A program made the translations under genes and the position numbers. A stretch of 64,000 nucleotides of DNA, taken from contig JABAKD010000016.1 in assembly GCA_012845835.1 (NCBI GenBank), positions 10,120,121-10,184,120 of the forward strand. The letters run 5' to 3'. How positions within the stretch are numbered: position 1 is the stretch's first letter; every line of letters starts with the position of its first letter. Origin of the DNA: Undaria pinnatifida. Taxonomy: Eukaryota > Sar > Phaeophyceae > Laminariales > Alariaceae. The notes below the pieces were generated by a model, which was not told the origin of the DNA, ran no database searches, and saw nothing but the letters and a program-made list of their open reading frames with translations. Positions 9,301-21,900 of this stretch are shown here, piece by piece.

Positions 9301-12173
9301 GATCGGTTGGAGCCCTTGAGCGTCTCTCGATGTGATACCGCCAGACGCAGAACCGTTTCGCAGGGCCCGCGCGGCAGGTAGAAAAAGGCGGGTGCACGCC
9401 TTGCGAGACGACGAGTGACGAACACACGCCCGACGCACGCTACCGCCGTAGAGTGGGGAGTGGCATTTTTTCGCATTTTTTTCCCGAGGAACAGCATGTT
9501 TCCCCCCATTTTTTCCCCCATTGTATTCCCATTTTTTTCCCGAGGCTCCTGACTCGAGGAGCAGCATTTTTTTCCATTTTTTTTCCCCGAGGCTCCTGAC
9601 TCGAGGAGCAGCGTTTTTTTCCCCATTTTTTTCCGAGGTTCCTCACTCGACGAGCAGCATTTTTTCCCGTTTTTTCCCGTTTTTTTCCCGAGGCTCCTCA
9701 CTCGAGAAGCAGATTTTTTTTTCCCATTTTTTTCACGAGGCTCCTCACTCGAGAAGCAGCGTTTTTTTTCCCCGATGAAACAGTCCCACGGCCAAGGTAC
9801 ACAACAACAACAAAATAATATAAATCCCGAAAAAACGCAACTGGGATTGTGTTTCATTGGTGTTGAGAAATCCCTCTAGTTATAGAACCCCTTTAGAGCC
9901 CCGAACCCCCTTCCTATACAAATTACAAGTATTTTTGTCCCCATAAACGGGATTCCAGTTGGAATGGCGTTAAGGCGCGCTGCGTGCCAGAAACAGCGTA
10001 GCCTAAAAGCGATGCATACCGCGGATCTTCACGGGTCAGACTACTGGTGACGGGCCGGAACGGGCCAAGGCGACCTGACCGGACCGGTGAGATTTTGGAA
10101 AATTTCCTGACCCCACCCGTTCCGACGCGTGAGGTCTCGAACACACACCTCCTGGCCCGACCCGACTCTACCCGCGAGTTTTTGAAAACCTTCTGACCCG
10201 ATCCGCGGTCCGGGTCATGACCCGCGAACAGCCCTGCTGTATACCGTTATCGTAGCACGCGTCGCGGGCATTTTTCGCAGCGACGACATGAAAGCGGGCT
10301 AACAGCCACCGGGGGGGGAAACCATCTGAGGGAACACCGTTTCAGAAATTGAAAAACGCACGTGAGACCGCACGGCGACAAATATTCCGGCGACGCGCTG
10401 TTCTCGTTGTTACAGCTCTCGCCTCCGCCTCGCATAGCCGCAGGGTTAACCTGCTCAACGCCGTCGAGCTCCGCCACCGCAAACCAACCTGCTTGACCTA
10501 ACTTCCATACCATCCACAAAACATTACCAGTCCGACGAAAACAAGCTCGGTTGAATAACGTGCGAAGCGCCGATATTTTAGGGAGGGGGCGATAAATGAC
10601 CATCCCCGGGTCAACCAATGGATGCTTCAATCCTTTGATCTATCAGCATGGGGACACGATCATCAAACGAGTCTAGGTTCTATATGATAGCAGTACCGCA
10701 TAGCCTCAATCCCATGTCGAGCTATATTTATTGTTTTTCATGTCGAGCTTGTTTTTATTGTCGGTCTTGTGACAACAAACCAAAAGCGCAAAAAAAGCCA
10801 TTTCGATCCCGGGAGCAACGCCAGGAACGCCTCTGTCCACCCGACCCGCCCTGTGCACTGTCGACAACGGTCGCACGCGCAGCTTACTCACACCTACGAC
10901 GTCACCGAGACCGACCGCCTTGAAAAAAAATCGGCGTCAGCCCGAAACCACACCCAACGAACGGCAAAGGATAAGCAACGGGCGGGGGGCGCGAAAGTGC
11001 CTGTCGGCGTGTTTTATCGCCGCATCCTGCGTCCCACCTACTTGCTTGAACGACACGAGCATCAGCGTCTTCGTGTTTTCGCCTCACCCCGCGACCCGCC
11101 CACCTGCGTGAACGGCACGAATATTATCAGCTCTGGGTCGTCCTCTTCGCTCTCCAGGCGCGGCAGAGGATCTCGCCGTTTGTCCCACGCTTTCAGGCAG
11201 TTCAGAGCGCCGCCGGCCGAGCTTTCGTTTAGGCACCGGACGCTGTTCAGGGCACACGACAGGACAGGGCAGGGCAGGGCAGGGCAGGGCAGGGCAGGAC
11301 AGGGCAGGGCAGGGCAGGGCAGGGCAGGGCAGAGCAGGGCAGGACAGGACGGGACAGGACAGGACAGGACAGGACAGGACAGGACAGGACAGGACAGGAC
11401 AGGACAGGACAGGACAGGACAGGACAGGACAGGACAGGACAGGGCAGGACATGACAGGAGAGCGAGGGAATTTGACCAAAAAATAACGCATGCGTTTTTG
11501 AGTGATCGCGCGCGCGATAAAAAATATCTGCAGTAATGTGAAACTTGTGTTTGTGGTGACGGGGTGGGGGGGGGGGGGGGGTTGCGGTTGACAGCGAGAA
11601 CACTGCGGGAACGCTGCAGCGAAGCTGATAAATGCCAGTTTGTGCCGCCGAGGGACCCGGTCGCGGGCAAGCGAAGAAACAACCAAGCCGTCCGATGGTT
11701 GATTCTAGGGAGTCGGGGGTGTCTGCACACGAGCGGTGGACATCACAAAAAGCGTCTGTCCATCGCATCAAGCAACGAAGCAGATAATCTCTCTATTTCA
11801 GAACTGGACCCACGTTCCGTTGGTCTAGACACAAACTATTTGTAATCGTAACAACAACACGAATTAGAGTCGAACTGGATGCTCTTTTCTGAGGCAAACT
11901 ACTTACACTTGGAATATTAATTAGATGGGTTTCGCAGCAGTAAAAGGGACAAAGCTACCTGTGCGACTTGAATTACTTGGAATAAGAGTTAGAGTTTTTC
12001 CCACAGCAGTTCGAGTGACCGTACCGCGTGGTGTCGATGAGGCCGAACAGGGACATCCCGTCCGGGTCCTCGACGTCGTGGCTGTGGTCGTGCCCGTGCC
12101 CGTGGCTGTGATCGTGGCCGTCCCCTGCTCCCCCACCCCCACCCGCTTCCTCGTGATCATGTCTGCAAGCCAT
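6327..12173 (-). CDS. PITHD1: PITH domain-containing protein, PITHD1 type (six exons)
   Basis: Minus-strand exons 12173-12025, 11242-11104, 9174-9107, 8565-8472, 8201-8076 and 6425-6327 give 224 residues; human PITHD1 is about 211. Phases agree at every junction. The family consists of a PITH domain, known from thioredoxin-like and proteasome-associated proteins. Exon 1 (ATG at 12173) is His-rich (HDHSHGHGHDHSHD, residues 20-33), then reaches LFGLIDTT. Exon 2 has VRCLNES, KAWDKR and a VPFTQ end. Exon 3 has VVKIRAISVIGG, and exon 4 FVNRDDVDF. Exon 5 has the signature SNFGADSTVITYLGFKGE, and exon 6 VYESRPMAEDHK before the stop. Each block aligns with the human protein in order. Introns reach about 1.9 kb and hold a satellite, short tandem repeats and a pentanucleotide run. 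The intron after 8076 starts GC (AAG|GCAAGT); the others are GT-AG. The protein may act on or near the proteasome; the sequence shows no catalytic residues. Confidence 0.95.
6590..6990 (+). repeat. Tandem satellite, unit about 36 bp, in last PITHD1 intron
   Basis: About ten imperfect units of 'atccggacagatcatgat' followed by 'ctagataatctat' and 'tagtac'. Unit length varies because internal pieces are missing or duplicated. The array lies entirely inside the intron between PITHD1 exons 5 and 6. Spacing is irregular and units touch directly. Confidence 0.9.
7330..7490. repeat. CCCGACCC-rich low-complexity repeat
   Basis: A GC-rich stretch built from short blocks such as 'cgacccgacccgtgag' and 'gggttatgacccgtgg'. 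Related tracts lie at about 10,035-10,235 and, reversed, at 37,625-37,865. All are intronic. They look like degenerate simple repeats with local palindromes ('cgggtcatgacccg'). Confidence 0.55.
9460..9780 (+). repeat. Tandem repeat of about 46 bp in PITHD1 intron
   Basis: Five or six units of 'cccgaggctcctgactcgag' plus 'gagcagc' joined by T-runs. It lies in the intron between PITHD1 exons 2 and 3 and creates long but artificial open frames on both strands. Confidence 0.85.
9881..9973 (+). repeat. TTAA-flanked MITE-like repeat (family M2, copy 4)
   Basis: Contains 'cccctttagagccccgaac' and ends 'ggcgttaa'. The left TTAA is degenerate. It is intronic in PITHD1. Confidence 0.6.
11259..11456 (+). 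repeat. (GGGCA/GGACA)n pentanucleotide microsatellite
   Basis: About 200 bp of pure GGGCA then GGACA repeats. It ends 17 bp upstream (in the minus-strand sense) of the start of PITHD1 exon 2 at 11242. On the transcribed strand it reads as CCTGY repeats, so it supplies a long pyrimidine-rich tract in front of that splice acceptor. Confidence 0.95.
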
Positions 12174-12810
12174 GCCCTTGACTTAGTCGCCGTCCTCCTT
12201 GTGGCGGAGCAACTCGAGGTTTTCCTGCTGGTTCCTGTGTGCCGCCAATGGAAAGCGTTAAGAAACGAGCAACACGAGGGTTTTGAAGATTGGTATCAAA
12301 TCAGCCTCGAAGCAACACATCCGTCGCCGACGAAAAAAATTCAGCCACCAGGATCATTACTCTGATGAAACAATCACAGAACAACTGATGAAGGGTTTTC
12401 AGTAATTGGCCACTCGCTCGCGGTAAAATAACCACCAGATGCCGACAACCTTGCAAGCTAGCCGACTATGACATGGCGTTGAAGCAAGGGAGTTTGTAGT
12501 TTCGCGTCGCACACCTGGTCTACTGATCCTTGCTGCAGCAGTTGCTGGCAGTAGTATTACATGTATTATACGTACTCCAAATAAGCTACGGTTAGGGGTA
12601 AGGTCAGGATTAGGGCTAGGGTACATAGGGGTCGGATCTACGCGGGTACTTTCATCATATACATACTAGACTAGAAAACGCTTCCTAGCTCACCATGCGT
12701 AAAAGAAAGCCGACTCGCGGCCGCCGCTTGTGCCTCGGGTCTACTACGTTGCGACATAAAATACGATGCAGGCTTGCAAGGCCGCCAAACCACCAGCTCT
12801 CCGGGGACCG

Positions 12811-13050
12811 GTCATTTCAGCTCCCAGGTAGCCTTGGGACTGACGTCAGTCATTTCAGCCACCCTTCGGATTGGTGGGACTCAGCAGTTCAACCGCCAGG
12901 TACCCTTGGGACCGGCGGCACACGTGTCGTTTCAACCACCTGTTACCGTTGGTACTGGCGGGGATCAGTCATTTCAGCCCCCAAGTACGCTCGGGGGTGG
13001 CGGTACTCAGTCATTTCAGGCCCCAGGTACCCTTGGAACAGCATCCTCCA
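12811..13050 (+). repeat. Tandem repeat, 35-42 bp units
   Basis: Six units, each with 'gtcatttcagcccccag' followed by 'gtacccttgggactggcgg'. The last four have an exact 42-bp period. One frame stays open across the array and would encode a 14-residue repeat (SFQPPxTLGTGGTQ), but no flanking exon or domain supports a gene. A lone related unit lies near 13,805-13,870. Confidence 0.75.
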
Positions 13051-13135
13051 ACAATACTGGTATGGTGAGTCATCGACTGAGTCCCGAGGACTGGGACTGA
13101 CCTTTCTCGTTTTCTTCGAGAATTGTCAGGCCGGC

Positions 13136-13712
13136 TCTTATGGGAGCCGAAACCGGGACACAAAAACAGGATTTCCCTTCATCGTGAAGAAACTCCAGGG
13201 CAGTGCCGTCGGTAGACATGCGCCATTTTCGATCACTGCCCCAAACCTAAAAAAAAAAAGTGTGCGTTCCCCACACAGCACCGACCGTCGCCGATGATTC
13301 CTCGCCTCACAGGGCACGAGGTGACGTTGACCAACGCTTCCAGGATGCATACTCCACTGCTCAAAGGGTGCTCGATGCCAAGTTTGAGGGGCGCCCATGC
13401 TGCGTGGCAAATCGCCCAGAAATGGGTTGGGCTCTTACGTCTCGAGCGAGAAATTCCAGCAACGCAAGCATTATCGACCCTCAAACTTGGCAGCGAGCAT
13501 TCTCAGAGTAGTGGAGCATACAGCCTCGAAGGTTTTGACGCCATCTCGTACTCCGTTATGGCGAGGAATCATCGGCGGCGGCAGGTGCTGTGGGCAGAAA
13601 GCACAGTTTCTTGCTGCTGCGGCACACAAAAACAAGACTTCCAGCGAGTGCGTAGGTTTCAAGACTGTAAAGGGGGAATACTGTTTTGTTTTCTCGTTTC
13701 GTCTCCCATAAG
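13136..13712. repeat. Long imperfect inverted repeat (hairpin IR1)
   Basis: Left arm 13,136-13,393 and right arm 13,475-13,712 are imperfect reverse complements around an 80-bp centre. The outer ends are CTCTTATGGGAG and its complement. Well-conserved inner blocks include 'gccgatgattcctcgcc' and 'gccaagtttgaggg'. It resembles a fold-back element or an inverted duplication. Confidence 0.75.
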
Positions 13713-14214
13713 GGTGGGGCTTAAGGGAGAAAACAAAATACACGACAAACATCTTTGTGGTTTGTTTGTGTTTTGTTTGGCAAGTTGGCTCGAAACTCGC
13801 GAGGACTCCATCATTTTAGTCCCCAAGTACCCTTGCGACTGGCGGGACTCGGGCATTCGTACAACCAAGCACCTGAGCCTCTCCTCCCTCCTCTCCTCTC
13901 CTCTAAAAGAAGTTTTCAATGAAAACGTCAGCAGTGAGTTCGATCAATTTAACCCCTTCAGAGCCCCAAGATCCCTCCCTATACTTATTCCAAGTACTTT
14001 TGTCACCACAAACGGTTTCGATACTCATGTTTGCAAGCTGCGTCAGACTACATATTCGTCTCATACGGAAACCAAAAACCACTAGTTTTATTATCATTAA
14101 CATGCAAACACCACGGCGTATAGTTTGCTCCCATCCACCTCAAAGATTTTCCTTGATGTTGCGCATCTATCTGCATTTAGCATGTAGGTAGCAATTTTTG
14201 CTCCCATCCACCTC

Positions 14215-14352
14215 TCCCGCCCCCCCCCGCGAATAACACTCCGCCCCCCCCCCCCATCCCCTCCCCTTACCAACCCCTTCCCCCCTCCAACAACCCCTCC
14301 ACCCCCCCGCCCCCCCCCCCTCCCCCCTCCCTCCCTCCTCCCTCCCCCTCCG
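14215..14352 (+). repeat. C-rich low-complexity tract
   Basis: About 140 bp that is nearly all C with CCCT and CCAC interruptions. It has no coding or RNA feature. It is pyrimidine-pure on one strand, so it could adopt non-B DNA structures; that is inference. Confidence 0.8.
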
Positions 14353-14825
14353 CCCCATCAAAAATCAATATCTGCCAGAGTTATAAACACTACCCGACAG
14401 GTGATATTATCTCTTTACCTTTCGAGCCACCCATGCAGTAGCTGCAATTCATTTATATGGTCTTCAATTTCAATTTACCACCCCCCCCCCGCCGCTTTAC
14501 CGCCACCCCTGCCATCTCCTACGATCATTACGCGTGCAGTAAGCTCCTGCTCATTTATGCGACCTATTCCCCCGATACCCGGCCTCCTACCCTCACCGTT
14601 CATGCTATTATTTGTATACTACTACAAGATATACATAATAAACTGGTGCATTCCAAAGCCAGCCATCAGATTTTCCCCTCAAAAACGGGTTTTATAGTTT
14701 CCGCGCACAGATTGATCAACATCGCCCTTTAGAGCCTGGTACAAGCTACACTGCTGTACTGTAAGTGGTAAGGGGAGTCGCCGACTTATGTATACGAAGT
14801 ATATCCTTAACGCGGACACACACAG

Positions 14826-14930
14826 TAGTAACACGCGCGATCGGAGTATCACACACAGCTTGCAAATACGAGTTTCGACCAAATCTACGATCTCACACAC
14901 TGGGGTGTATTTTTGTTTTTTATAATATAC
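14826..14930 (+). repeat. Dispersed repeat family M4 (copy 1)
   Basis: Shares 'cgcgatcggagtatcacaca' and 'cagcttgcaaa' with 41,425-41,530, including the downstream 'gtgtattttt' block. It has no coding content. Confidence 0.65.
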
Positions 14931-15937
14931 TTAGTATCTCCTGGGGTTTGTGAAGGGCGTTCTCTTCGCTCTATGTTGATGTTGATACTTGGTTGTGCGT
15001 GAGATAGGTGTGAGAGCTTCTTGCCCAACAACGTCAAGTGGTGTCAGCCCAGTCTTGAAAGTACTGTAATGAGGGCTGGCTCCTCGGAAAATATTGGGAC
15101 TGGCGTGTAATTAACTGAGTGACTGGTACTGATAATCTGACGATCTTCGAGGAAAAGTCTTGCAGCTGCACTCGTACTACTGCTGTAGTACGAAACCTGC
15201 GATACGTTCTGGGTGCTGAGTAGAGCTGGGTGCTGGTGTGCTGGTGCATGCCGAGATTTGGAGTTGAACCACAAGTAGCATCTTGTGGAAGCCTTCAGAT
15301 TGAACGTTGAACGTCCATTGCGGAAGTACGTAGTGAGAGCATCCGCGATGATGCATTGGTACATATAAGGTGACTAGTTTACCCTACGTAGAACTACCAC
15401 CACAACTAGAATAGTAAAGTTGCTACCTAACAGCAGTACAGTAGTACCGATTGTTGAGCTCTGTGCACCTTGCTGCCCATGCGTGTACTGCTTTGCCTCC
15501 TGGCGGAACGCAACACAACACAACAACACTCAATTTGGAAGCGTTCAACACAAACGTTGCAAGTTTACAACGCGACACTTTACGCATAGAAAAAAGCGAG
15601 CAACTGGTAGGGGTCACCTGCACCAAAGATGAGAATGGGCTACCCTTGGTGCTCTCGTCCCCTAGTATATATCGGAGCGCGTCGGAATATGCTGTGCCGT
15701 CGTGTTATGCACGCGCAGTCGACAGTAGTCGAGAGTCGAACCGAGAGTCGAGACGTGCGAGGATCGTCGAAAAAGACAATGTCTTGAAAGGCGTGTTTGT
15801 ATAGGGCTTCGGGAAACAATTACGGGGACAGTGTGCGTGACCCCCTGTACTCAAACGCCGCTAAGGTTGATAAGTACGAGGAGTGGTCGGGAGGCACAGT
15901 CCCTGGACCGGACTAGTGGGCTGCTGCCGTCGCAATC

Positions 15938-18900
15938 ATGGTGAGTAACTCGGTAACCATGCCGTGTGATGGTCGTTGGTGATGCTGCCATGATGCAAGA
16001 AGTAGCACCACGGCGGTGATCATCTAGAAGTTCAAAGTTGTGGCCACAGAACGACGCAAACATCATTTTTTTTTTCAGGTTTGCTGTGGGAAGTGTGGAC
16101 GGACACCTGCTTGGCTGAGGGGCGATGTTGGATGGCTAGCGGGGATGTAAGGCCAAGGCATGGCAAAGTAACATGGATGTGGACACGCAGGCTTGCATAC
16201 TGTGGAGCGGGCCGGTGTTGTTTTACGAGGGTGGAAATGTTTTTGTTGGTGAACCACCGGTGTTGCTTCCTCTTCGCCGAGTGACAAGACATATCGAATC
16301 GATCTAAAGGTTCCTGTGCCACGAGCCGACCCGAGACCCCAACCCGAACGAAGCCTCGTTAGCCAGGGTGAATCCACTCTCTCTGGCATTCGTGTATTCA
16401 TATATCTCCCCCATCTTTATGGTTAGGTGACACCGATGCACTTCCCGCATCTTGCTCGTTTCCTAGGCGTCCGGATATTCTTGCTTTTACTGGTACGTGC
16501 TTTGACCTCCATATATATAATGAAGATAAAATCGGAGTTGTGGTGTGTTTTGTCATTTTTGTGGCGGGCAACTTGTCTTAAAAGAAAGGCGCACTGGATT
16601 GGCCGCGTACTCTGTAGTCTTTCCTGCATTGAACCACTACAGCGAGGAGCGTGAAGCTCAAAGCGCCGATTTCCTTTGTAGAGCCAAAACGCTTGGCGGT
16701 GCTTGATTTAAGTGATGTGGTTGCCTATCATACGTTCTTTGTGGTTGGAACAGGCTCGGTACGTGCAGATCTCTGACTTCGTCCTTTTCGAAGGAAGGTT
16801 AGCGATTACTCGCCGTCTTTCCGTTGGTTGCACGCTGGTGGGCGGTGTGAGGCGGTGTGTGTAATCGTTCTCATTAGGGAACAATACAAATACTTTTTGC
16901 CCACGTGCTCACTGCGGTTGGCATTGGATGGCCAAATCGCCTTGTAGTATTTCCAATGTATCTCTGTCTCGTAAGTTTGTGACAAAAGAGCTCGTCGCTC
17001 TATGAGGCACCAGAACGGACACTGGTTGTGCTGAATGCACATGGATGGCAATATCAGTTGACTGTAAAGAACTCACCCAGTAGTATTAGTGGTACTCTAT
17101 GTACGAGCAGGCCGCAGGTGCACGAGTACCTCGTGTCGGTTTATAGTTGTAACCTCGTCGATCGTGGGTCCTCGTGTTGTTGGAGAAACTCCCTACCAGG
17201 TACCTGGTATCTGGTATCTCGTACTGCTGTAGGAGAGGCCCTGATTCCAACCCCACCTCCCTCAGCAGTAGCCCACTGCTCTTTCAACAATGCTCTCTGC
17301 TTGGTCGAGGCTAGCGACCATTCTATCGGAGAAACGCTATCGAAATACGCGGGGGAGCGGCGCGACCGCAGCAGGGACTTCGAGCCTCTCAAAAGGGTGT
17401 GGTTTAGGGGTGTCGGGCCGGGTTGGGCCTGGGCCGATGTGCAAGATACGTTCGTAGATTGGCTGGAATATGCAAGGGAATATGCCGAGCTAGTTTGTGT
17501 TGAAGGTGGTGTTGCAGTCAGAGGCACCTAATAATGCTTACTGGTACCGCGTGGCTATACGACTAGGAGGTTGCAGTTTGCAGTAGTGATAACATAGCAG
17601 CGATTTCTGCTGCCTGCTTCTGTTGGCCTGCGTCCGAGGTGTACCCGTTTTAGAGCCCCACCCTGCACGTCTAATCACCGAATCAATCAGTACGTCCTTC
17701 AAGCTTTCACACAAGTTGCCTACTGCAGATGCATGTACAATGCTGTCTGCCGGTGTGGTATATGCGTTGTATCGCAAGCCCGCAGCAACCGGACAGGTCT
17801 TCGTATTTATTATTTGCGGCTTCTTACGAAAAAATCGTCTTCGCCACGTTCTCTCCCTCCCTCCCTCTCGTAAAGGTTTCTCTGAAGCTTCAAAAGCGGC
17901 TTGCCGCCTCCGTACTCAAGTGCGGAAAGGGGAAGATCTGGCTCGACCCCAACGAGGTCAACGAGATCTCTCTCGCCAACTCTCGTCAAAACATCCGCAA
18001 GGTACTGCCCCGCCGTTACATGCCTTTTCTTGATTCGGGTGCTTGGGTATTTTCGCATCGTGATATCTTGCGCACCTGGTACAAGAGAATGCTTGTCTTT
18101 TTTGTGTTTCTTCGGGACTGCTTATGCTGTACATAATGACAAAATAAAGCACTGGAAAAAAAAGTGCCCCCCAACGCGGCTTTTGCGGGCAGGCGGCAGG
18201 CAACATAACGGGGTAAAATCGTTTTCACGGCCGCACTGCTCCACGTACTGCTCTCTCACGCTATACTCGCAGACTTACCGTAAGGGGTGTCTGCGCCGAA
18301 ATCCGGCGTACCCGGTGTCTGCTGCTCTCGTGGAAGTATTATCCTCATAATTTTGGTTTGTCATGAATAAAGCCAAGGGCCGAGTGCAACATTCCCTGCT
18401 GATACCATCAGAGACGCTTGAAGACCGGTATTCTAGTCGCGTCGAGGCCTCTGGTGCCCTCGATAGAAAGGCGTTTTTTAAGCGCTTGAAAGCCTCTGTT
18501 GGCCGTCATAAACGCAGGGTTTACCTGTTGGTTTTCGCTTAGGGGGCGGTCAGTCAAGAGTCAAACCGCGGTCTCCTGTCACCCATCACCGTATCTCTGC
18601 AATATGGTGCGTTTTCGCTGTCACCTGCTTGTATATACCTGGCGCCTTCTGAATACACGACCACCCTCCACCCTTCCGTCCCCCTCGCAGCTTGTGAAGG
18701 ATGGCCTGGTCATCCGGTTGCCTCAGGTCGTGCACTCCCGCGCCCGCGTCAACTTGCGCCACGAGGCCAAGAAGTGAGTACGTTTTGCTTTACTGGGTTG
18801 ATATTGTTGAAGCTGCCGGGCTTACCGATTGAGAATGCAAGAGCCTTGAGATGCGCGCTTGCACACCAATGGCCTTGACATTTACAAGTAGCTGAGAATC

Positions 18901-21900
18901 GACTACTCAGCCGGTCGAACTCGCGCTGACGTATTTGTAATATTTTTGTTACGAAGTTCTACGGGTATTTTAGTGTCCCGATACCTTATGTACATATTTC
19001 TCACGGGTCAACCCTTTTGGGACTACTTTATTGTAGTGTAACGGCCATAAAAGTGATGAGAGCGTGATCTAGTCACTCTTGATCATGCCTCTAGGAGGAG
19101 CGTGCAACAGCACCAGCATTGGTATGCTCCACGCGTTTCTTCGAGGTTTCTTTGAGATGCGGGCAACACAGTTCGGCCCGATCTCCTTCCCCCAGCAGCT
19201 CGGATTGCCTCGTGCGGCCGATGCTGTAATTGTCGCTTGTTTTGATCAATGGTTCCCTTTCAAGTCCCGAAGGGGTTAAGTTACGTTAACGCCTATATAT
19301 TTGGACACCCGTGTTTGGGGACAAGTTGCTTGAAATTTGTATTGGAAGATATTGTGGGTCTCAAAGGTGTGAAGACCCTCGCAGAGGGGTTGATTTGGGC
19401 GTGCATCTACAGTCATGTATACCGTAGCTGAAGAACAAGAATGATATGCTTCCGGTATTTTCTTGATTTCCGGGAAGCCGGCTACGGGTATTCGGTAGCG
19501 GTGTTTTTGCCGGTGCTGTCTCAGTATTTCTCCCAACAACCCGCGTGACGGAAGTGCGTCAAGCTGCCAAAAACATGTACTTCGCCTACTACAGCAGTAT
19601 TGGCCGCTTCAACAGGCGAAACACAAACGACCTTTTTTTTCAGCTCAAGTGTGCAAGTGCCTGGGTTAGTGTTGGGAACTATGGTGGGCCGAAGGTGCTT
19701 GGAAAGCACTTGCCTCGTAGGACTATCTCACACGGAGGCTACTTTCTTACAGGGGAGATGCCAAATCCCGGAGTGCCGTAAGAACATGTTACGGTATCGA
19801 TATTTCGGGTGTCGGTGTTCGATACCGTACATTTTTGATACCCTCCTTCGGTGGATGGGGAAAAATAAAGCTCAAGCTCCGCCACTTCCACGTATTTTCA
19901 TACACGTCGTCTGTCGATTTATCAATTGGGTTTGCAATCCAGCGCTAGCTGACGTGTCCTTCGGTTCCCACTATAGCGATAGCGCGAGCTGTCCCTACGG
20001 GCGGTCCCCGTTAATACTCGTAGTTTGATAGCGAAACCGTATTACGATATTTCCAGTACCGTGTGATTCCTGTATGCATCACTGGCATCTATCTGTACAT
20101 AAGAGAAGAGGAGTCACGGTCGCGGCAGGGAGTTAATAGAGATATTTTGCCGTCGACTTTGGTCGCTGTTCACGTAGAAGGATGCCCTATTGTCGCCCTC
20201 AGCACCCCCATAGCCGCTGGTCGTTAAGGTCAGCGTGTGCTGGAGTCCCGCGCTGGCGCAAACTGGAAGGAGGAAGGGTTGCACAATGAGGCTGTAGGGG
20301 TGCCTCCGCCGTTGCAGGATGCACAGGCCTAACCTCTATTAATAGTGCGTCGTAATTGGTGCGATGGTTGACCCTGGTGGTGGTCTCCCGAGGACGCAGT
20401 CGGTTTGTCATTTTTTAGGCTGTTTGCTGGTTTCGGTCAAGTGGTTGTACGCATCCCGTATTAATTGCTGTAGCCGTTGGGGCCTTGAGGCAGGTTGGGC
20501 ACTCTTATCGTCACCCCTGACCTTCAATCCTTCATATTGCACCCACTTTTTTGGGAACAGGAACATGTTACTTGGAGTTTTGCTCAGGACCTGTTTGCCG
20601 GTGGTGAAAATCGTTATAGACCCACCTAACCGTCTCTTGCTTGTTTCACGTCGACGTTTTCGCCTGTTTCAGGAAAGGGAGGCACACTGGTCCCGGTAAG
20701 CGCAGGGGTACCGCCAACGCGCGCCTGCCCTTCAAGCTTATCTGGCAGCGCCGCATGCGCATCCTCCGCCGTATGCTCCGCAAGTACCGCGAATCGAAGA
20801 AAATCGACAAGCACCTCTACCACGAGCTGTGAGTGCAGTGCGTGCGTGCATGCGTACGCCTTTTGTTTGGTTTTTGTAAATGCGCTTTAGTTCCGTGTCT
20901 TTTTCATTTTTTGTTTCGTCGTTGTCAACGGCGACCGACCCGTATGTCAGCATTTTTTCTTAGCGGGGATACCGATCGCGGCTGTTGCATGCTAGACCGA
21001 CTGTCTCACGAGAGATGGTATTCTGAGTTGGGCTTATTTGTTCCTTAGCGACAATTACATGACCAGCTCGTATTCTTTCGACAGGCGGAAGCATGGGTTA
21101 TACGGCGATAGTGCCTGTTGCTCGTCCATGGCTGAGTTAGTTTGTGTGTCTCGTATGGCAAAGTTGACGACCAGGCGTTTGTTTGCACGTTCGTGCAAGG
21201 TTTTCAGATTTGCACGTAAACTCAATACTGCCCCTGCCGACCTCGAGAGCAGACCGAGAGCCCCCCAAAGGGTTGGGTTGGGGTTAGGGTCAGGATCAAG
21301 TCTGGGGTCGAGTTAGTCTGGGCGCCCCAACCGTCGTTTTGTGCGGACCTGCACATAGGGAGCCGCCATACACAAGTCGCTATTGAATTTACGTGCACAT
21401 CCGAAAGCCTGGCGCGCAAGTGCAACTTGGCGGGGGCTAAAAGTTGACTGCCAACTCGCACCCATTCAATCGGCGCAAGCACGGGTTGTTGAGCGATATC
21501 GCTCCTATTCTCCTCGGGGTTCTGCGTTACGCATCGATAGGAAGAACAAGCGGTGTCGGTCTAAACTATTGCGCCGTTGTCAGGATCAAGTGAAGGTTTT
21601 GCTGTGGGCGGCGGCGTGGGCAGCATAGGCGTTGCATCGTTTACATTCCTTTTCGATATCTCATGCACGTGTGTTTGTGTCGGTACTTTGAGCGTTGGTG
21701 TTGACGCGGAGGCCGGAACACGATTGTGCACTGCCCGGTATTGCGAGATCGTCGCTGTCGCTGTGTGCGTAGTTTAGTCGACCCCCTCTTACTGGTGTCA
21801 GCCTCCCGTCTTTTCCTACGTTTTTAGTTGTTGGTGTCCAATATACTACTGCGTGTTTGTGGAGGGTGACATTTTGTGACCTCAAAAGTTGCCCCAAGCT

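Larger units (their letters stand above)
12174..15937. other. Intergenic stretch between PITHD1 and RPL19
   Basis: No host exon was recognised. It holds a TTAGGG-like degenerate tract (12,590-12,622), the tandem repeat at 12,811-13,050, the inverted repeat at 13,136-13,712, a truncated M2 copy at 13,949-14,020, a C-rich tract at 14,215-14,352 and a dispersed repeat at 14,826-14,930. The divergent starts of PITHD1 and RPL19 place both promoters somewhere in it. Open frames such as 15,451-15,804 show no recognisable domain. Confidence 0.6.

Noticed and set aside
9231-9857. 208-codon minus-strand frame with Glu-Pro-Arg-Lys-Lys repeats
   Set aside because: It is the 46-bp tandem repeat read through by chance; the frame lies in a PITHD1 intron.
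11062-11730. Long minus-strand frames rich in Ser-Cys-Pro-Val-Leu
   Set aside because: They are translations of the GGGCA/GGACA microsatellite in all frames. Only the PITHD1 exon at 11,104-11,242 within them is real.
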